A stretch of DNA of 64,000 bases. Origin: PALSA-1006 sp964571195 (lineage in GTDB: Bacteria > Pseudomonadota > Gammaproteobacteria > Burkholderiales > Gallionellaceae). This document shows, piece after piece, positions 33,959 to 41,719 of this stretch (its first letter is position 1; each line of letters opens with the position of its first letter). Position numbers and translations under genes: made by a program. The notes beneath the pieces were generated by a model. The model did no database searches. It was given only the letters and a program-made list of their open reading frames with translations, and had not been told where the DNA came from. The stretch covers positions 1 through 64,000 of the forward strand of contig CAZNAD010000002.1 of the NCBI GenBank assembly GCA_964571195.1, written 5' to 3'.

Positions 33959-34740
33959 ACATGCAAGAATTCGCACTCCCGAGATTCAGTCTTCGCTTCT
34001 TTCCCATCTGGCAGCGGCACTGGCTGGTATGGAAGAAGATCGCGGCAGCATCCATCATGGGACATCTGGCCGATCCGGTGATCTATATGCTGGGTTTGGG
34101 TTACGGCTTGGGCAGCCTGCTGCCGGAGATGGGCGGTATGTCGTACATGGCGTTTCTGGCGGCGGGCACGGTGTGTTACAGCACCATGAACAGCGCCAGT
34201 TTCGAGGCGCTGTATTCCGGCTTTGCGCGCATGCACGAGCAGCGCACCTGGGAAGCGATCCTGAATACGCCCATCTCGCTGGATGACGTGGTGCTGTCCG
34301 AGATATTGTGGGCGGCTACAAAGAGCCTGATGTCCGGCATGGCGGTGCTGGCCGTCATCTGGCTGCTGGGGCTGTCGCACTCCCTCATGTCGCTGTGGAT
34401 GATCCCGCTCGCATTGTTGATCGGCCTGGCCTTTGCCTCCATCGGCCTGATTATGACCGCACTCGCACCGGCCTACGATTTCTTCATGTATTACTTCACG
34501 CTGGTCATCACACCGATGATGCTACTATGCGGCGTTTTTTTTCCGGTCACCCAGTTGCCGGAAAGTGCGCAGATGATTGCGAGCGTGTTGCCGTTGACCC
34601 ATGCCATTGACTTGGCGCGCCCGCTGATGAACGGCGCTGTTCCGCCCGAAGCCGCGCTGCATATCGGGGTGTTGTTGGCGTACACGCTGTTCGGTTTTTA
34701 CGTGTCGCTGGTGTTGTTCCGGCGACGCCTGTCCAAATAA
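33955..34740 (+). CDS. NodJ-type ABC transporter permease
   Basis: A 261-aa ABC-2 permease with six predicted helices, including SLWMIPLALLIGLAFASIGL and YYFTLVITPMMLLCGVFFPV. The motif GVFFPVTQLPESAQ followed by LPLTHAIDLARPL is typical of NodJ. With the upstream ATPase it forms an exporter; no nod genes are nearby, so the cargo is unknown. Confidence 0.92.
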   Translation: MNMQEFALPRFSLRFFPIWQRHWLVWKKIAAASIMGHLADPVIYMLGLGYGLGSLLPEMGGMSYMAFLAAGTVCYSTMNSASFEALYSGFARMHEQRTWEAILNTPISLDDVVLSEILWAATKSLMSGMAVLAVIWLLGLSHSLMSLWMIPLALLIGLAFASIGLIMTALAPAYDFFMYYFTLVITPMMLLCGVFFPVTQLPESAQMIASVLPLTHAIDLARPLMNGAVPPEAALHIGVLLAYTLFGFYVSLVLFRRRLSK

Positions 34741-34770
34741 TGCTTGTAGGTAAGCAATTAGATGGAATAA

Positions 34771-35166
34771 CTAGGCTGCGATAAAGCTCGACAGCTTGGA
34801 GGCCTTTAGATCGAAGGTTGCCGTCGCTCGACAGCCAAGCCGCCGGTTCTGGGCGCCGATCAGGCAATCGGCGAAACCGGCAGCGGATTCCTTCCAGATA
34901 AAGATAGCCTCCTCAATGGTCGGCTCATCTTCAAACTGGACATCGATGGCATCCAGCAAGCCAGAAATAATTTCGATAATCTGGTCTTTGGGCACCGCAT
35001 AACGACTGCGTAATACCCACTCTGTTTCCATAAGAACCAACTGGTTTACGAAAACACGACGCCCAGCCGCAAGTTCGCGCTTAATAAGTTTCCGGGCTTT
35101 TTCAAATTGGGCTTCGTCGTCGCGCACCAGAAAACGCACGAGGACATTGGTATCAATCCCGAGCAT
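34771..35166 (-). CDS. PIN-domain toxin (VapC-like)
   Basis: A 131-aa PIN-domain protein, predicted RNase toxin. The acidic residues are Asp5 in GIDTNVLVRFL, Glu in LMETEWVLR (about residue 48), Asp in GFADCLIGA (about residue 99) and a late Asp in ATFDLKA. Its start overlaps the antitoxin stop by one base (TAATG). It converges with the ABC permease gene. Confidence 0.9.
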   Translation of the reverse strand: MLGIDTNVLVRFLVRDDEAQFEKARKLIKRELAAGRRVFVNQLVLMETEWVLRSRYAVPKDQIIEIISGLLDAIDVQFEDEPTIEEAIFIWKESAAGFADCLIGAQNRRLGCRATATFDLKASKLSSFIAA

Positions 35167-35387
35167 TAGCGCGATAACTGCTCAACTGGAATTGTTTTAC
35201 GCCCCTTCTTGTGCAGCGTGCCAGCCAGCTCCGAGATGCTTTTGTTTTTTACACGCAACACGACGGTTGCATCTGGCATCAGGGTGAAAGTCATCCTGTC
35301 TCCGGGTCTCATTCCAAGTTCATCCCTGATTTCCTTGGGGATGGTCGTTTGCCCCTTGCTGGTCAGCGTGGCATTGGTGGTTAACAT
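35166..35387 (-). CDS. AbrB/SpoVT-family antitoxin
   Basis: A 73-aa DNA-binding antitoxin of the AbrB/MazE swapped-hairpin type. The fold signature is TLTSKGQTTIPKEIRDELGM, followed by PGDRMTF. The C-terminal part would bind the PIN toxin. A strong Shine-Dalgarno (AAAGGAGG) and a possible operator lie upstream. Confidence 0.9.
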   Translation of the reverse strand: MLTTNATLTSKGQTTIPKEIRDELGMRPGDRMTFTLMPDATVVLRVKNKSISELAGTLHKKGRKTIPVEQLSR

Positions 35388-35402
35388 GGTGCCCTCCTTT
35401 AG

Positions 35403-35429
35403 TCCTTACGTTATGCATATTAGTAAGGA
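35403..35429. promoter_or_regulatory. Putative operator of the toxin-antitoxin operon
   Basis: Inverted repeat TCCTTAC / GTAAGGA separated by 13 bases that contain ATGCAT. It is just upstream of the antitoxin Shine-Dalgarno, where autorepression sites of such operons usually lie. Confidence 0.5.
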
Positions 35430-35562
35430 TGAATATAAAAAGCAAACAATGATCGAGCGACTCGTGCTCTGTCCGCCCTGCGAAAATCCCGTTGTCCGAT
35501 ATAATCCCTCCCGTTTAAACATTCGATCAGGGTGCATAGCGCACCCAACAACAGGAAATCCC

Positions 35563-35973
35563 ATGCTCTGGATCAAAGCGTTTCACATCATCCTCGTCAC
35601 CAGCTGGTTCGCCGGGCTGTTCTATCTGCCGCGCATCTTCGTCAATCTGGCGATGGTCAAAGGTGAGGAAGAGCGCGCGCGGCTGTTGCTGATGTCGCGC
35701 AAGTTGTATCGTTTCATTTCGCCCATCGGTGTGCTGGTGTTGTTGTCCGGTACCTGGCTATGGCTGGGTTATGGCTTTGCCGGTGTGTGGCTGCATATCA
35801 AACTGACATTGGTGTTGTTCCTTGTCGCCTATCACTTCTATTGCGGCAAACTGCTGGCCGATTTCGAACAGGGACGCAACACGCGCAGCCATGTCTGGTT
35901 CCGTTTCTTCAATGAGATACCGGTACTGATGCTCGCCGCAGTTGTCATCCTCGTCACGGTCAAGCCGCTATGA
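35563..35973 (+). CDS. hemJ: HemJ-like protoporphyrinogen oxidase / CopD family membrane protein
   Basis: A 136-aa protein with four helices. The N-terminal LWIKAFHIILVTSWFAGLFYLPRIFVNL carries the conserved His and Arg of HemJ (quoted by its parts FHII and LPRIF). HemJ oxidises protoporphyrinogen IX in heme synthesis in many proteobacteria lacking HemG/HemY. The start at 35563 fits the family; a longer open frame upstream is intergenic. It overlaps the methyltransferase gene by four bases. Confidence 0.85.
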   Translation: MLWIKAFHIILVTSWFAGLFYLPRIFVNLAMVKGEEERARLLLMSRKLYRFISPIGVLVLLSGTWLWLGYGFAGVWLHIKLTLVLFLVAYHFYCGKLLADFEQGRNTRSHVWFRFFNEIPVLMLAAVVILVTVKPL

Positions 35974-37112
35974 GCGAACAATTTTTCGCCCCCTGTCCGC
36001 GCGGCTTGGAGACGCCGCTGTGCAACGAACTGACCGCGCTGGGCGCAAGCGGGATCAAAGCCACCGACGGCGGCGTACATTTCGCCGGTGACTGGGACTT
36101 GTGTTATCGCGTCAACCTGCACAGCCGCACCGCCAGCCGCGTATTGTGGCGCGTGGCATCGCGGCACTATCGTACCGAGCAGGATATCTACGACACCGCT
36201 TTTGCGTTGCCGTGGGGCGACTGGTTCGACGTGCAGGACACCATCCGCGTCAACATGGCGGCGATCAAATGTCCGCTCAAGAGTCTGGACTTCGCCACCC
36301 TCAAGATCAAAGACGCGATCTGCGACAAGTTCCGCCAACTGTGCGGCGAGCGTCCCAGCGTGGATACCCACGATCCAGACATGCGCATCCACGCCTTCCT
36401 CGAAGAATCGCGTTTCACGCTGTATCTCGACACTTCCGGTGATGCCTTGTTCAAACGCGGTGTGCGCCAATACACCAACATCGCGCCGCTGCGCGAGAAT
36501 CTGGCGGCGGGTATCTTGTATCTCACCGGCTGGAAGCCGGGCACGCCGCTGCTCGACCCGATGTGCGGCAGCGGCACCTTCCTCATCGAGGCGGTGCAGA
36601 TGTCGCTGGATATCGCCCCCGGTATCGCGCGCCATTTTGCGTTCGAGAAGATGAAGAATTTCAACGCGAAGAAGTGGCATGAGATACGCAATCAGGCTAT
36701 TGCCGCGCAAAAGCCGGTCACACCGTTGCCCATTTTCGGCAGCGATCTGTATGGCGACGAATTGAAGACCGCGCGCATCAATCTGGAGAATGCGGGATTG
36801 CTGGATGCCGTATCGCTCAAACAGGCCAACGTGCTGGAGATCTCCGCGCCCGCCGCGCAGGGCGTGCTGGTGGCGAACTTGCCTTACGGTGAGCGCATGG
36901 GTGATCTGGCCGATCTGGAGGTGTTGTATCCGCAACTGGGCGACGCATTGAAGCAGAAGTTCGGCGGCTGGAACGCCTACCTGTTCACCTCCGATCTGCG
37001 TATGCCCAAGTTCATCCGGCTCTCCGTGTCGCGGCGCACGCCGCTGTTCAACGGCGCGATCGAATGCCGCCTGTTTGAATACAAGATGGTGGTGGGCGGC
37101 AACCGCAAGTAG
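35970..37112 (+). CDS. THUMP-domain rRNA methyltransferase (RlmL N-terminal/YpsC-like)
   Basis: A 380-aa SAM-dependent RNA guanine-N2 methyltransferase. The N-terminal ferredoxin-like/THUMP region starts FFAPCPRGLETPLCNEL. The methyltransferase domain has the SAM motif LLDPMCGSGTFLIEA (about residue 193) and catalytic NLPYGERMG (about residue 305). Length corresponds to stand-alone RlmL-like enzymes that methylate 23S rRNA; the exact target is inferred. Confidence 0.92.
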   Translation: MSEQFFAPCPRGLETPLCNELTALGASGIKATDGGVHFAGDWDLCYRVNLHSRTASRVLWRVASRHYRTEQDIYDTAFALPWGDWFDVQDTIRVNMAAIKCPLKSLDFATLKIKDAICDKFRQLCGERPSVDTHDPDMRIHAFLEESRFTLYLDTSGDALFKRGVRQYTNIAPLRENLAAGILYLTGWKPGTPLLDPMCGSGTFLIEAVQMSLDIAPGIARHFAFEKMKNFNAKKWHEIRNQAIAAQKPVTPLPIFGSDLYGDELKTARINLENAGLLDAVSLKQANVLEISAPAAQGVLVANLPYGERMGDLADLEVLYPQLGDALKQKFGGWNAYLFTSDLRMPKFIRLSVSRRTPLFNGAIECRLFEYKMVVGGNRK

Positions 37113-37157
37113 TGTTGTCATCCCGTCCGGGCAGGTTCTTTCGTTGATCCTAAGGAA

Positions 37158-37279
37158 GGTCTGATTAAGTCCGTTCGTGGTGAGTATTTTCCGTTCGCAC
37201 CCTCGATACATCGCGCAAGCGCGACACTCAGGACGAACGGAAAATGTATCGAACCATGGTGTTCGGACTTAATCAGACC
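37158..37279. mobile_element. MITE-like palindromic element, copy 1
   Basis: A 122-bp unit bounded by 16-bp perfect terminal inverted repeats GGTCTGATTAAGTCCG / CGGACTTAATCAGACC. Inside is a second palindrome TTTTCCGTTCG / CGAACGGAAAA and a central CGCGCAAGCGCG. No ORF is present. Two related units are at 38522-38688 and 40739-40883. It begins 45 bases after the methyltransferase stop and ends 12 bases before a sigma-54-like promoter. Confidence 0.88.
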
Positions 37280-37290
37280 GCCCCTAAAAT

Positions 37291-37306
37291 AGGCATGGAA
37301 TTTGCT
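37291..37306 (+). promoter_or_regulatory. Sigma-54 promoter of the Nif11 gene
   Basis: AGGCATGGAATTTGCT has GG and GC separated by 10 bases, with a perfect TTTGCT -12 element and GGCAT for the -24 element. Transcription would start near 37317, about 88 bases before the Nif11 ATG. No NifA-type TGT-N10-ACA site is visible upstream before the MITE-like element. Confidence 0.65.
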
Positions 37307-37312
37307 GCCAGA

Positions 37313-37358
37313 TGTCCCGAGGTCGAAAAATGACGTTTCGACCGACAATATCGGGACA
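37313..37358 (+). other. Nested inverted repeat in the leader of the Nif11 gene
   Basis: TGTCCCGA-GGTCGAAA, a seven-base loop, then TTTCGACC, seven bases, and TCGGGACA. The inner and outer arms are perfect 8-bp complements, giving a long stem in the predicted 5' untranslated region. It could be a protein-binding palindrome or an RNA structure affecting translation or stability. Confidence 0.6.
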
Positions 37359-37404
37359 AATACGCTCCCGATGTTTCGTTTACTCCAACATTCACGGGAC
37401 ATAT

Positions 37405-37623
37405 ATGGCCATCAAAAACATCAAGGCATTCGCCGACAAAGCAAGAACCGACGCCGAATTGAAAGAAAAGCTGCTCGCCTGCCAGAAGGTGCGTGAACTG
37501 CTCACGCTGGCAAAAGAAAGTGGCTTCGACTTCATCGAAGACGAGATGTACCCGCCCAACGAACCGCAATTCACCGCCGACCAGCTTTCCGAAAAACTAG
37601 GCAAAGCCCTGTTGCGCGCCTGA
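37405..37623 (+). CDS. Nif11 domain protein
   Basis: A 72-aa protein with the Nif11 pattern: IKAFADKARTDAELKEKL, then LLTLAKESGFDF and a C-terminal acidic helix. Nif11 domains occur in small proteins linked to nitrogen fixation and as leaders of some modified peptides; their biochemical function in diazotrophs is not established. Here the protein ends soon after the domain, so there is no obvious peptide core. A sigma-54-like promoter supports a nitrogen-fixation context. I start at the ATG at 37405 because homology begins there. Confidence 0.85.
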   Translation: MAIKNIKAFADKARTDAELKEKLLACQKVRELLTLAKESGFDFIEDEMYPPNEPQFTADQLSEKLGKALLRA

Positions 37624-37628
37624 CAGCC

Positions 37629-37937
37629 ATGGGTACCGCGAGCAATGAGAACCGGGGCACACTCCGGTTTTTCGTCACCTACACCGGCATCAAACTGCCG
37701 TTCAAACTGGTCAACGAACTGCGACCCGACGAAGTCGAGAATCGCAATACCTTCTTTCGCGGCTATTTTGACGAGCAAGACCGCCTCACCGGATTCGACA
37801 AACTCGCCTATGGCGAAGTCGAGTTGAGACACGACTACACCTATCACGATAACGGCAAAATACGCTCGGCGGAGATCACCGATATCGACGGCGAAGTGAC
37901 CATGTTGTTGTTCAGTGCCGAGGGTGAGCCAGCCTAG
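37629..37937 (+). CDS. Small protein of unknown function downstream of Nif11
   Basis: A 102-aa soluble protein that I do not recognise. It is predicted to be beta-rich (GTLRFFVTYTGIKLPFKLV, EVELRHDYTYHDNGKIRSAE), with no cysteines or membrane segment. It begins five bases after the Nif11 stop, so the two genes form an operon behind the sigma-54-like promoter. A role in nitrogen fixation follows from that position only. Confidence 0.7.
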   Translation: MGTASNENRGTLRFFVTYTGIKLPFKLVNELRPDEVENRNTFFRGYFDEQDRLTGFDKLAYGEVELRHDYTYHDNGKIRSAEITDIDGEVTMLLFSAEGEPA

Positions 37938-37969
37938 TGATCGGCACGAATAAAGTAGAAGTTGCAGGA

Positions 37970-38012
37970 AGCCCCTCTCCCGCAGGCGGGAGAGGGGTTG
38001 GGGAGAGGGAAG
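37970..38012. repeat. GC-rich palindromic repeat, family B copy 3
   Basis: Hairpin CCCCTCTCCCGCAGGCGGGAG continues to a GAGGGG arm (positions 37973-37998, ten or more paired bases), followed by a GGGGAGAGGGAAGGG tail. It matches the other family B units and separates the Nif11 operon from yajD. It may also work as a terminator, though no U-run follows. Confidence 0.8.
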
Positions 38013-38103
38013 GGAGTTTGTCAGCTCAATATGCGCATAGTAGAAACTCTATACATGCTGGATCAATAGTGAGGCAAACGGGTGAGCTGCTATAGTTCAT
38101 CCC

Positions 38104-38478
38104 ATGCCTAAACACACCACACCCGATCACGCGCGGTTAGACCGCGTCGTCGCTGAAGCGCGCAAACAACGCGAGACCCGCGAGGCGGGTTATCGCGAAC
38201 GCGCCCTGAAACTATTTCCGTGGATATGCGGTCGCTGTGGTCGCGAATTTTCCGGCGTGCGATTGCGCGAACTCACCGTCCACCACAAAGACCACAACCA
38301 CGATAACAATCCGCCGGACGGCAGCAACTGGGAATTATTGTGCCTGTATTGCCACGACAACGAACACTCGCGCGAGATGGACGAGGCCGTGCGCAAGCGG
38401 GGCGCGGAAGGGCAGGCCGTGGCAACGCACAATCCTTTTGCTGACCTGAAGTCGTTGCTCAAGAAAAAGCCGGATTGA
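38104..38478 (+). CDS. yajD: YajD family HNH nuclease
   Basis: A 124-aa HNH-type protein closely resembling E. coli YajD. The HNH core is RELTVHHKDHNHDNNP and SNWELLCLYCHDNEHS, with zinc cysteine pairs CGRCGREF and CLYC. The C-terminal NPFADLKSLLKKK also matches. Nuclease activity is a family prediction; the biological role is unknown. Confidence 0.9.
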   Translation: MPKHTTPDHARLDRVVAEARKQRETREAGYRERALKLFPWICGRCGREFSGVRLRELTVHHKDHNHDNNPPDGSNWELLCLYCHDNEHSREMDEAVRKRGAEGQAVATHNPFADLKSLLKKKPD

Positions 38479-38521
38479 GCTTGCGGGAGTCTGCTGTTGT
38501 CATCGAAGAGGAGTTTGGGAT

Positions 38522-38688
38522 GGCCTGATTAAGTCCGTTCGTGGTGAGTGTTTTAGCGAAACTCGCAAGCTCGTTTTCCGTTCGCTCCCTCGATATACCG
38601 CGCAAGCGCGGCACTCGGGACGAACGGAAAACGAAGTTTCGCGGCACGCAAAATGTATCGAACCATGGTTTTTGGACTTAATCAGACC
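38522..38688. mobile_element. MITE-like palindromic element, copy 2
   Basis: A 167-bp unit with the same ends as copy 1 (GGCCTGATTAAGTCCG, one mismatch, and GGACTTAATCAGACC). It has the same internal CGATATACCGCGCAAGCGCG and CGAACGGAAAACGA sequence. It carries extra bases in both halves (AGCGAAACTCGCAAGC and ACGAAGTTTCGCGGC) that pair with each other, explaining its greater length. It ends next to the stop codon of the small minus-strand gene at 38692. Confidence 0.88.
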
Positions 38689-38691
38689 TCT

Positions 38692-38886
38692 TTAGTCGCA
38701 ATTCGTGTTCTGGACGAGCGCCTTGCGATACAGGGGAATGTAGCCGTCATATGGATCGTGCTCATTGGCCGCGCGGGTCTTGAAGACACGCGCATCCAGT
38801 GTAGTCATCCTGAATTGCGTATCGTGTTCGGCGAGTTCCATAAAAGCGAGATCGACTTCCTCGGGCTGGGAAAGATGCTGGCTCAT
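38692..38886 (-). CDS. Small protein of unknown function
   Basis: A 64-aa acidic open frame (MSQHLSQPEEVDLAFMELAE start, LYRKALVQNTNCD end) with no recognised domain. Support comes from its compact composition and from an AAGGATAC-type ribosome site upstream. Its stop codon abuts the end of a MITE-like element. An alternative is that it is a non-coding remnant. Confidence 0.5.
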   Translation of the reverse strand: MSQHLSQPEEVDLAFMELAEHDTQFRMTTLDARVFKTRAANEHDPYDGYIPLYRKALVQNTNCD

Positions 38887-38988
38887 GAAGTATCCTTTCG
38901 AATCAAATGAAGTCACAACAAGCGGGTGCAGCACATACGGCGGGCGCGAGTGTAATAAAATCAAATGAAGAAAATGTGACGGCCATCC

Positions 38989-39201
38989 ATGAACCCACAA
39001 CACCTGCAACTCCTCGTCACGCGCGAGATGCCCTACGGCAAATACAAAGGCCGCCTCATCGCCGACCTGCCCGGTAACTACCTCAACTGGTTCGCCCGCA
39101 AAGGTTTCCCGCCCGGCGAGATCGGTATGCTGCTCGCGCTGATGCAGGAACTGGATCACAACGGACTTTCGGCCTTGCTCGATCCGTTGAGGAAACGCTG
39201 A
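38989..39201 (+). CDS. DUF3820 family protein
   Basis: A 70-aa protein matching the DUF3820 pattern: REMPYGKYKGRLIADLPGNY, then LNWFARKGFPPGEIG and LMQELDHNGL. The family is widespread and uncharacterised; the PYGKYKG motif resembles that in some exonuclease accessory domains. Start at ATG 38989. Confidence 0.88.
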   Translation: MNPQHLQLLVTREMPYGKYKGRLIADLPGNYLNWFARKGFPPGEIGMLLALMQELDHNGLSALLDPLRKR

Positions 39202-39266
39202 TCTGTTTCGCACCCTAGCCGTAGTTCGTATTACTATGCAGCTTCACCTACATAAGGAGAGCGAAC

Positions 39267-39338
39267 ATGGCTAAAGGACAACAACGCAAGAACAAAGAAG
39301 TGAAGAAACCCAAGAAGAAACCGACTCCGGCGATTTGA
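39267..39338 (+). CDS. 23-aa lysine-rich small protein
   Basis: A short frame MAKGQQRKNKEVKKPKKKP ending in TPAI, preceded by an excellent AAGGAGA ribosome site six bases before the ATG. Similar tiny MAKGQ...KEAKKPKK proteins occur in proteobacteria as far as I recall. The very basic composition suggests nucleic-acid or ribosome binding, but no function is known to me. Confidence 0.7.
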   Translation: MAKGQQRKNKEVKKPKKKPTPAI

Positions 39339-39477
39339 GTTGCACGCATTTTGGGTCGACTGTTATGAACGGTAGCAATCGGACAATAAAGAGTATTAGC
39401 TGGAAATATTTACCCTTAATACTATGTAAGAATTTACAAATTCTAAGAGTGGTTGACTTCATGTTGGAGAGTAAAAA

Positions 39478-40104
39478 ATGATTCAATTAATTGCGAAACA
39501 CTTTGGCATATCTGTAATCGCCACTTTTGTCATTGTTACGGGCGCATGGGCGCAAGACCTAACTAAAAAACAAGAGCCGATTCGTATTGGAATTTCAGAC
39601 CAACAAGGAACCTCCGTAGGACTTTCTTTTATGCCGCCAGACGAGGTCGGTTGGAGCATTACAAGAAATGGCCTTGAGGCCAGCTTGAAAATGAAAGGAA
39701 TGTCCGACGATGAAAATAGCCAAATTGAGGCATTTTTAATTACCTTGGACACTCCTGTTATTCCAATTGCTAGGTTCATTGAACGCATAAGAAAAAACGT
39801 TACGGAGGGTTACGAAAAAGACAGTAGGTTTAAAGTCGTTACTTTGGAAGTTACTGAGGATAGGAATATCCATCAATGTGCTAGGGTTCACATGTTATTG
39901 GAGGATTTGAAGCCGGTGCGAACAGTTGCACATCAGCATAAAAAATTTAGTGAGCAATATGCTCTAGCTTGTGGGCTATTGAAGAACAGTAATGTTGGCT
40001 TCGAGATCCGTTATTACCACAGATTTTACGAGCCTAATAAAGATGGCCGCCTAGAAGGCAAAGCAGACGATATTTTCACTACCATAGCAATCGAAGACAA
40101 GTGA
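39478..40104 (+). CDS. Secreted protein of unknown function, AT-rich
   Basis: A 208-aa protein with a signal peptide (HFGISVIATFVIVTGAWAQ) and no recognised domain. The mature part is mixed alpha/beta with two cysteines (HQCARVHM, ALACGLL) that could form a disulfide. Base composition and codon use (many AAA, ATT, GAA) are clearly more AT-rich than neighbouring genes, which suggests recent acquisition. No partner gene is apparent. Confidence 0.75.
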   Translation: MIQLIAKHFGISVIATFVIVTGAWAQDLTKKQEPIRIGISDQQGTSVGLSFMPPDEVGWSITRNGLEASLKMKGMSDDENSQIEAFLITLDTPVIPIARFIERIRKNVTEGYEKDSRFKVVTLEVTEDRNIHQCARVHMLLEDLKPVRTVAHQHKKFSEQYALACGLLKNSNVGFEIRYYHRFYEPNKDGRLEGKADDIFTTIAIEDK

Positions 40105-40211
40105 ATCGTATTGTCTAGGGAGTTGCCTGAAGCGGCTGACGTGTTGAATGTTTACAGACTTCACTGTGAGATGGATGCCTCTTCGGCTTTAAAGCGGCCA
40201 TTAGCACAACA

Positions 40212-40733
40212 ATGCACCAGAAACCTTCTCCGAACTACCTCTCCGGCTACCCCGTCTCACTTGTCTCCCAAGTGCAATCCCTCATCGAACAAGAGCGCCT
40301 CGCCGAGTGGTTGTTGCAGCGGTACCCGCAAGCCCACGATGTGCGTACCGACAGGGTGCTGTATGACTATGTGCTGGAGCTTAAGAATTCATATCTGCGC
40401 AACGCGGGACAACTGAGCAAGGTGGTGTTCGATAGCAAGATCCACGTCATCAAGAACGCGCTGGGGACACACACCACTGTCTCGCGGGTGCAGGGGGCGA
40501 AGCTCAAGACCAAGCGCGAGATACGCGTGGCGGTGGTGTTCAAAGAGATGCCGCCGGAATTTTTGCGCATGATCGTGGTGCATGAGCTGGCGCACATGAA
40601 GGAGCGCGAGCACGACAAGGCGTTCTACCAATTGTGTATGAACATGGAGCCGGACTATGCGCAGTCGGAGTTCCATCTGCGTGCCTATCTCACTTATCTG
40701 GAGGCGGGCGGCGAGCCGCTCTGGAAGTCGTGA
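40212..40733 (+). CDS. YgjP-like zinc metallopeptidase (DUF45)
   Basis: A 173-aa M48-like metallopeptidase of the YgjP/WLM group. The zinc motif is VVHELAHMKEREHDKAFY, giving H-E-x-x-H and a third His eight residues on. The substrate is unknown. A MITE-like element starts six bases after the stop codon. The ATG at 40212 is the first start consistent with the domain. Confidence 0.88.
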   Translation: MHQKPSPNYLSGYPVSLVSQVQSLIEQERLAEWLLQRYPQAHDVRTDRVLYDYVLELKNSYLRNAGQLSKVVFDSKIHVIKNALGTHTTVSRVQGAKLKTKREIRVAVVFKEMPPEFLRMIVVHELAHMKEREHDKAFYQLCMNMEPDYAQSEFHLRAYLTYLEAGGEPLWKS

Positions 40734-40738
40734 GGGAA

Positions 40739-40883
40739 GGTCTGATTAAGTCCGAAAACCATGGTTCGATACATTTTCCGTTCGTCCCGAGTGTCGCGCT
40801 TGCGCGATGTATCGAGGGTGCGAACGGAAAACGAGCTTGCGAGTTTCGCTAAAATACTCACCACGAACGGACTTAATCAGACC
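40739..40883. mobile_element. MITE-like palindromic element, copy 3 (inverted)
   Basis: A 145-bp unit with perfect 16-bp ends GGTCTGATTAAGTCCG / CGGACTTAATCAGACC, extending to 20 bp if flanking GGAA / TTCC is counted. Relative to copies 1 and 2 its interior is reversed (CCATGGTTCGATACATTTTC is at the left). It lies between the YgjP gene and tpm. Confidence 0.88.
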
Positions 40884-40999
40884 TTCCTAAGCGGATGCGC
40901 GGAAGCGTGTTATGCTCGCGCGTTGTTTAAGTTCGCAGTTCCCTCCTTAACCAGTCTTGTGCCTGTTCGATCAGAACGTTCCCCTGACGCACGAGCCCC

Positions 41000-41719
41000 A
41001 TGAATAAACAGATCAGCACTATCCCACCCGTCGCCTCCGCCCATAGCGATCAGGACAATCATCTCTGGTTGCAATGCTGGCGCGATCAGGACACCGATTT
41101 CCATCAGACCGAGGTCAATCCTTTGTTGAGTCGTTTCTGGCCGGGGCTGGGCTTGGCTCAGGGCAGCCGTGTGTTCGTGCCGCTCTGCGGCAAGAGTCTG
41201 GACATGCTCTGGCTGGCCAGACAGGGGCACGAGGTCATCGGCATCGAGCTGAGTCCGGTCGCAGTGCACGCTTTCTTTCACGAGAACGGGCTGCTGCCGG
41301 AACAAAGTCAGGTCGGGCCGTTCACGTTATGGCAACACGGCGATCTGAGTATCTTGTGCGGAGACTTCTTCGCGCTGGATAAAAGCCACCTCGGTTCGTT
41401 CGATACCGTCTATGACCGTGCCGCCCTGACCGCTTTGCCGGAAGATATCCGCACGCTCTATGTCGCCCAATTGGAGCGCCTCGTACCACAAGCTGCGACG
41501 GTCTTATTGCTGACCACGGAAGATGCGGCAGAAGGCACGACTTTGGCGCAGGCCGTCGGCGTGGACGCGGAGATCGCCGGGTTGTATTCGGCGCGATTCG
41601 AGATCGAGCTTGCTTATGTGGAGAGCGTGTTCGAGCCGGACCCGCAAGTGAGCGGCCAGAAGCGCCGGGTCGAATACAAGGTCTACCGATTGTCCGGCAA
41701 AGTTATGTCGCTGCGTTAG
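41000..41719 (+). CDS. tpm: Thiopurine S-methyltransferase
   Basis: A 239-aa SAM-dependent methyltransferase of the TPMT family, which in bacteria detoxifies thiopurines and metalloid compounds such as tellurite and selenite. It has LWLQCWRDQDTDFHQTEVNP, FVPLCGKSLDMLWLARQGHEV and the SAM loop VIGIELSPVAVHAFF (quoted in parts), then FDTVYDRAALTALP. Full length for the family. It overlaps the convergent CNB gene by four bases at the 3' end. Confidence 0.93.
   Translation: MNKQISTIPPVASAHSDQDNHLWLQCWRDQDTDFHQTEVNPLLSRFWPGLGLAQGSRVFVPLCGKSLDMLWLARQGHEVIGIELSPVAVHAFFHENGLLPEQSQVGPFTLWQHGDLSILCGDFFALDKSHLGSFDTVYDRAALTALPEDIRTLYVAQLERLVPQAATVLLLTTEDAAEGTTLAQAVGVDAEIAGLYSARFEIELAYVESVFEPDPQVSGQKRRVEYKVYRLSGKVMSLR

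Noticed and set aside
35838..37211. 457-codon minus-strand frame opposite the RNA methyltransferase
   Set aside because: Antisense to a conserved gene and partly inside the MITE-like element.
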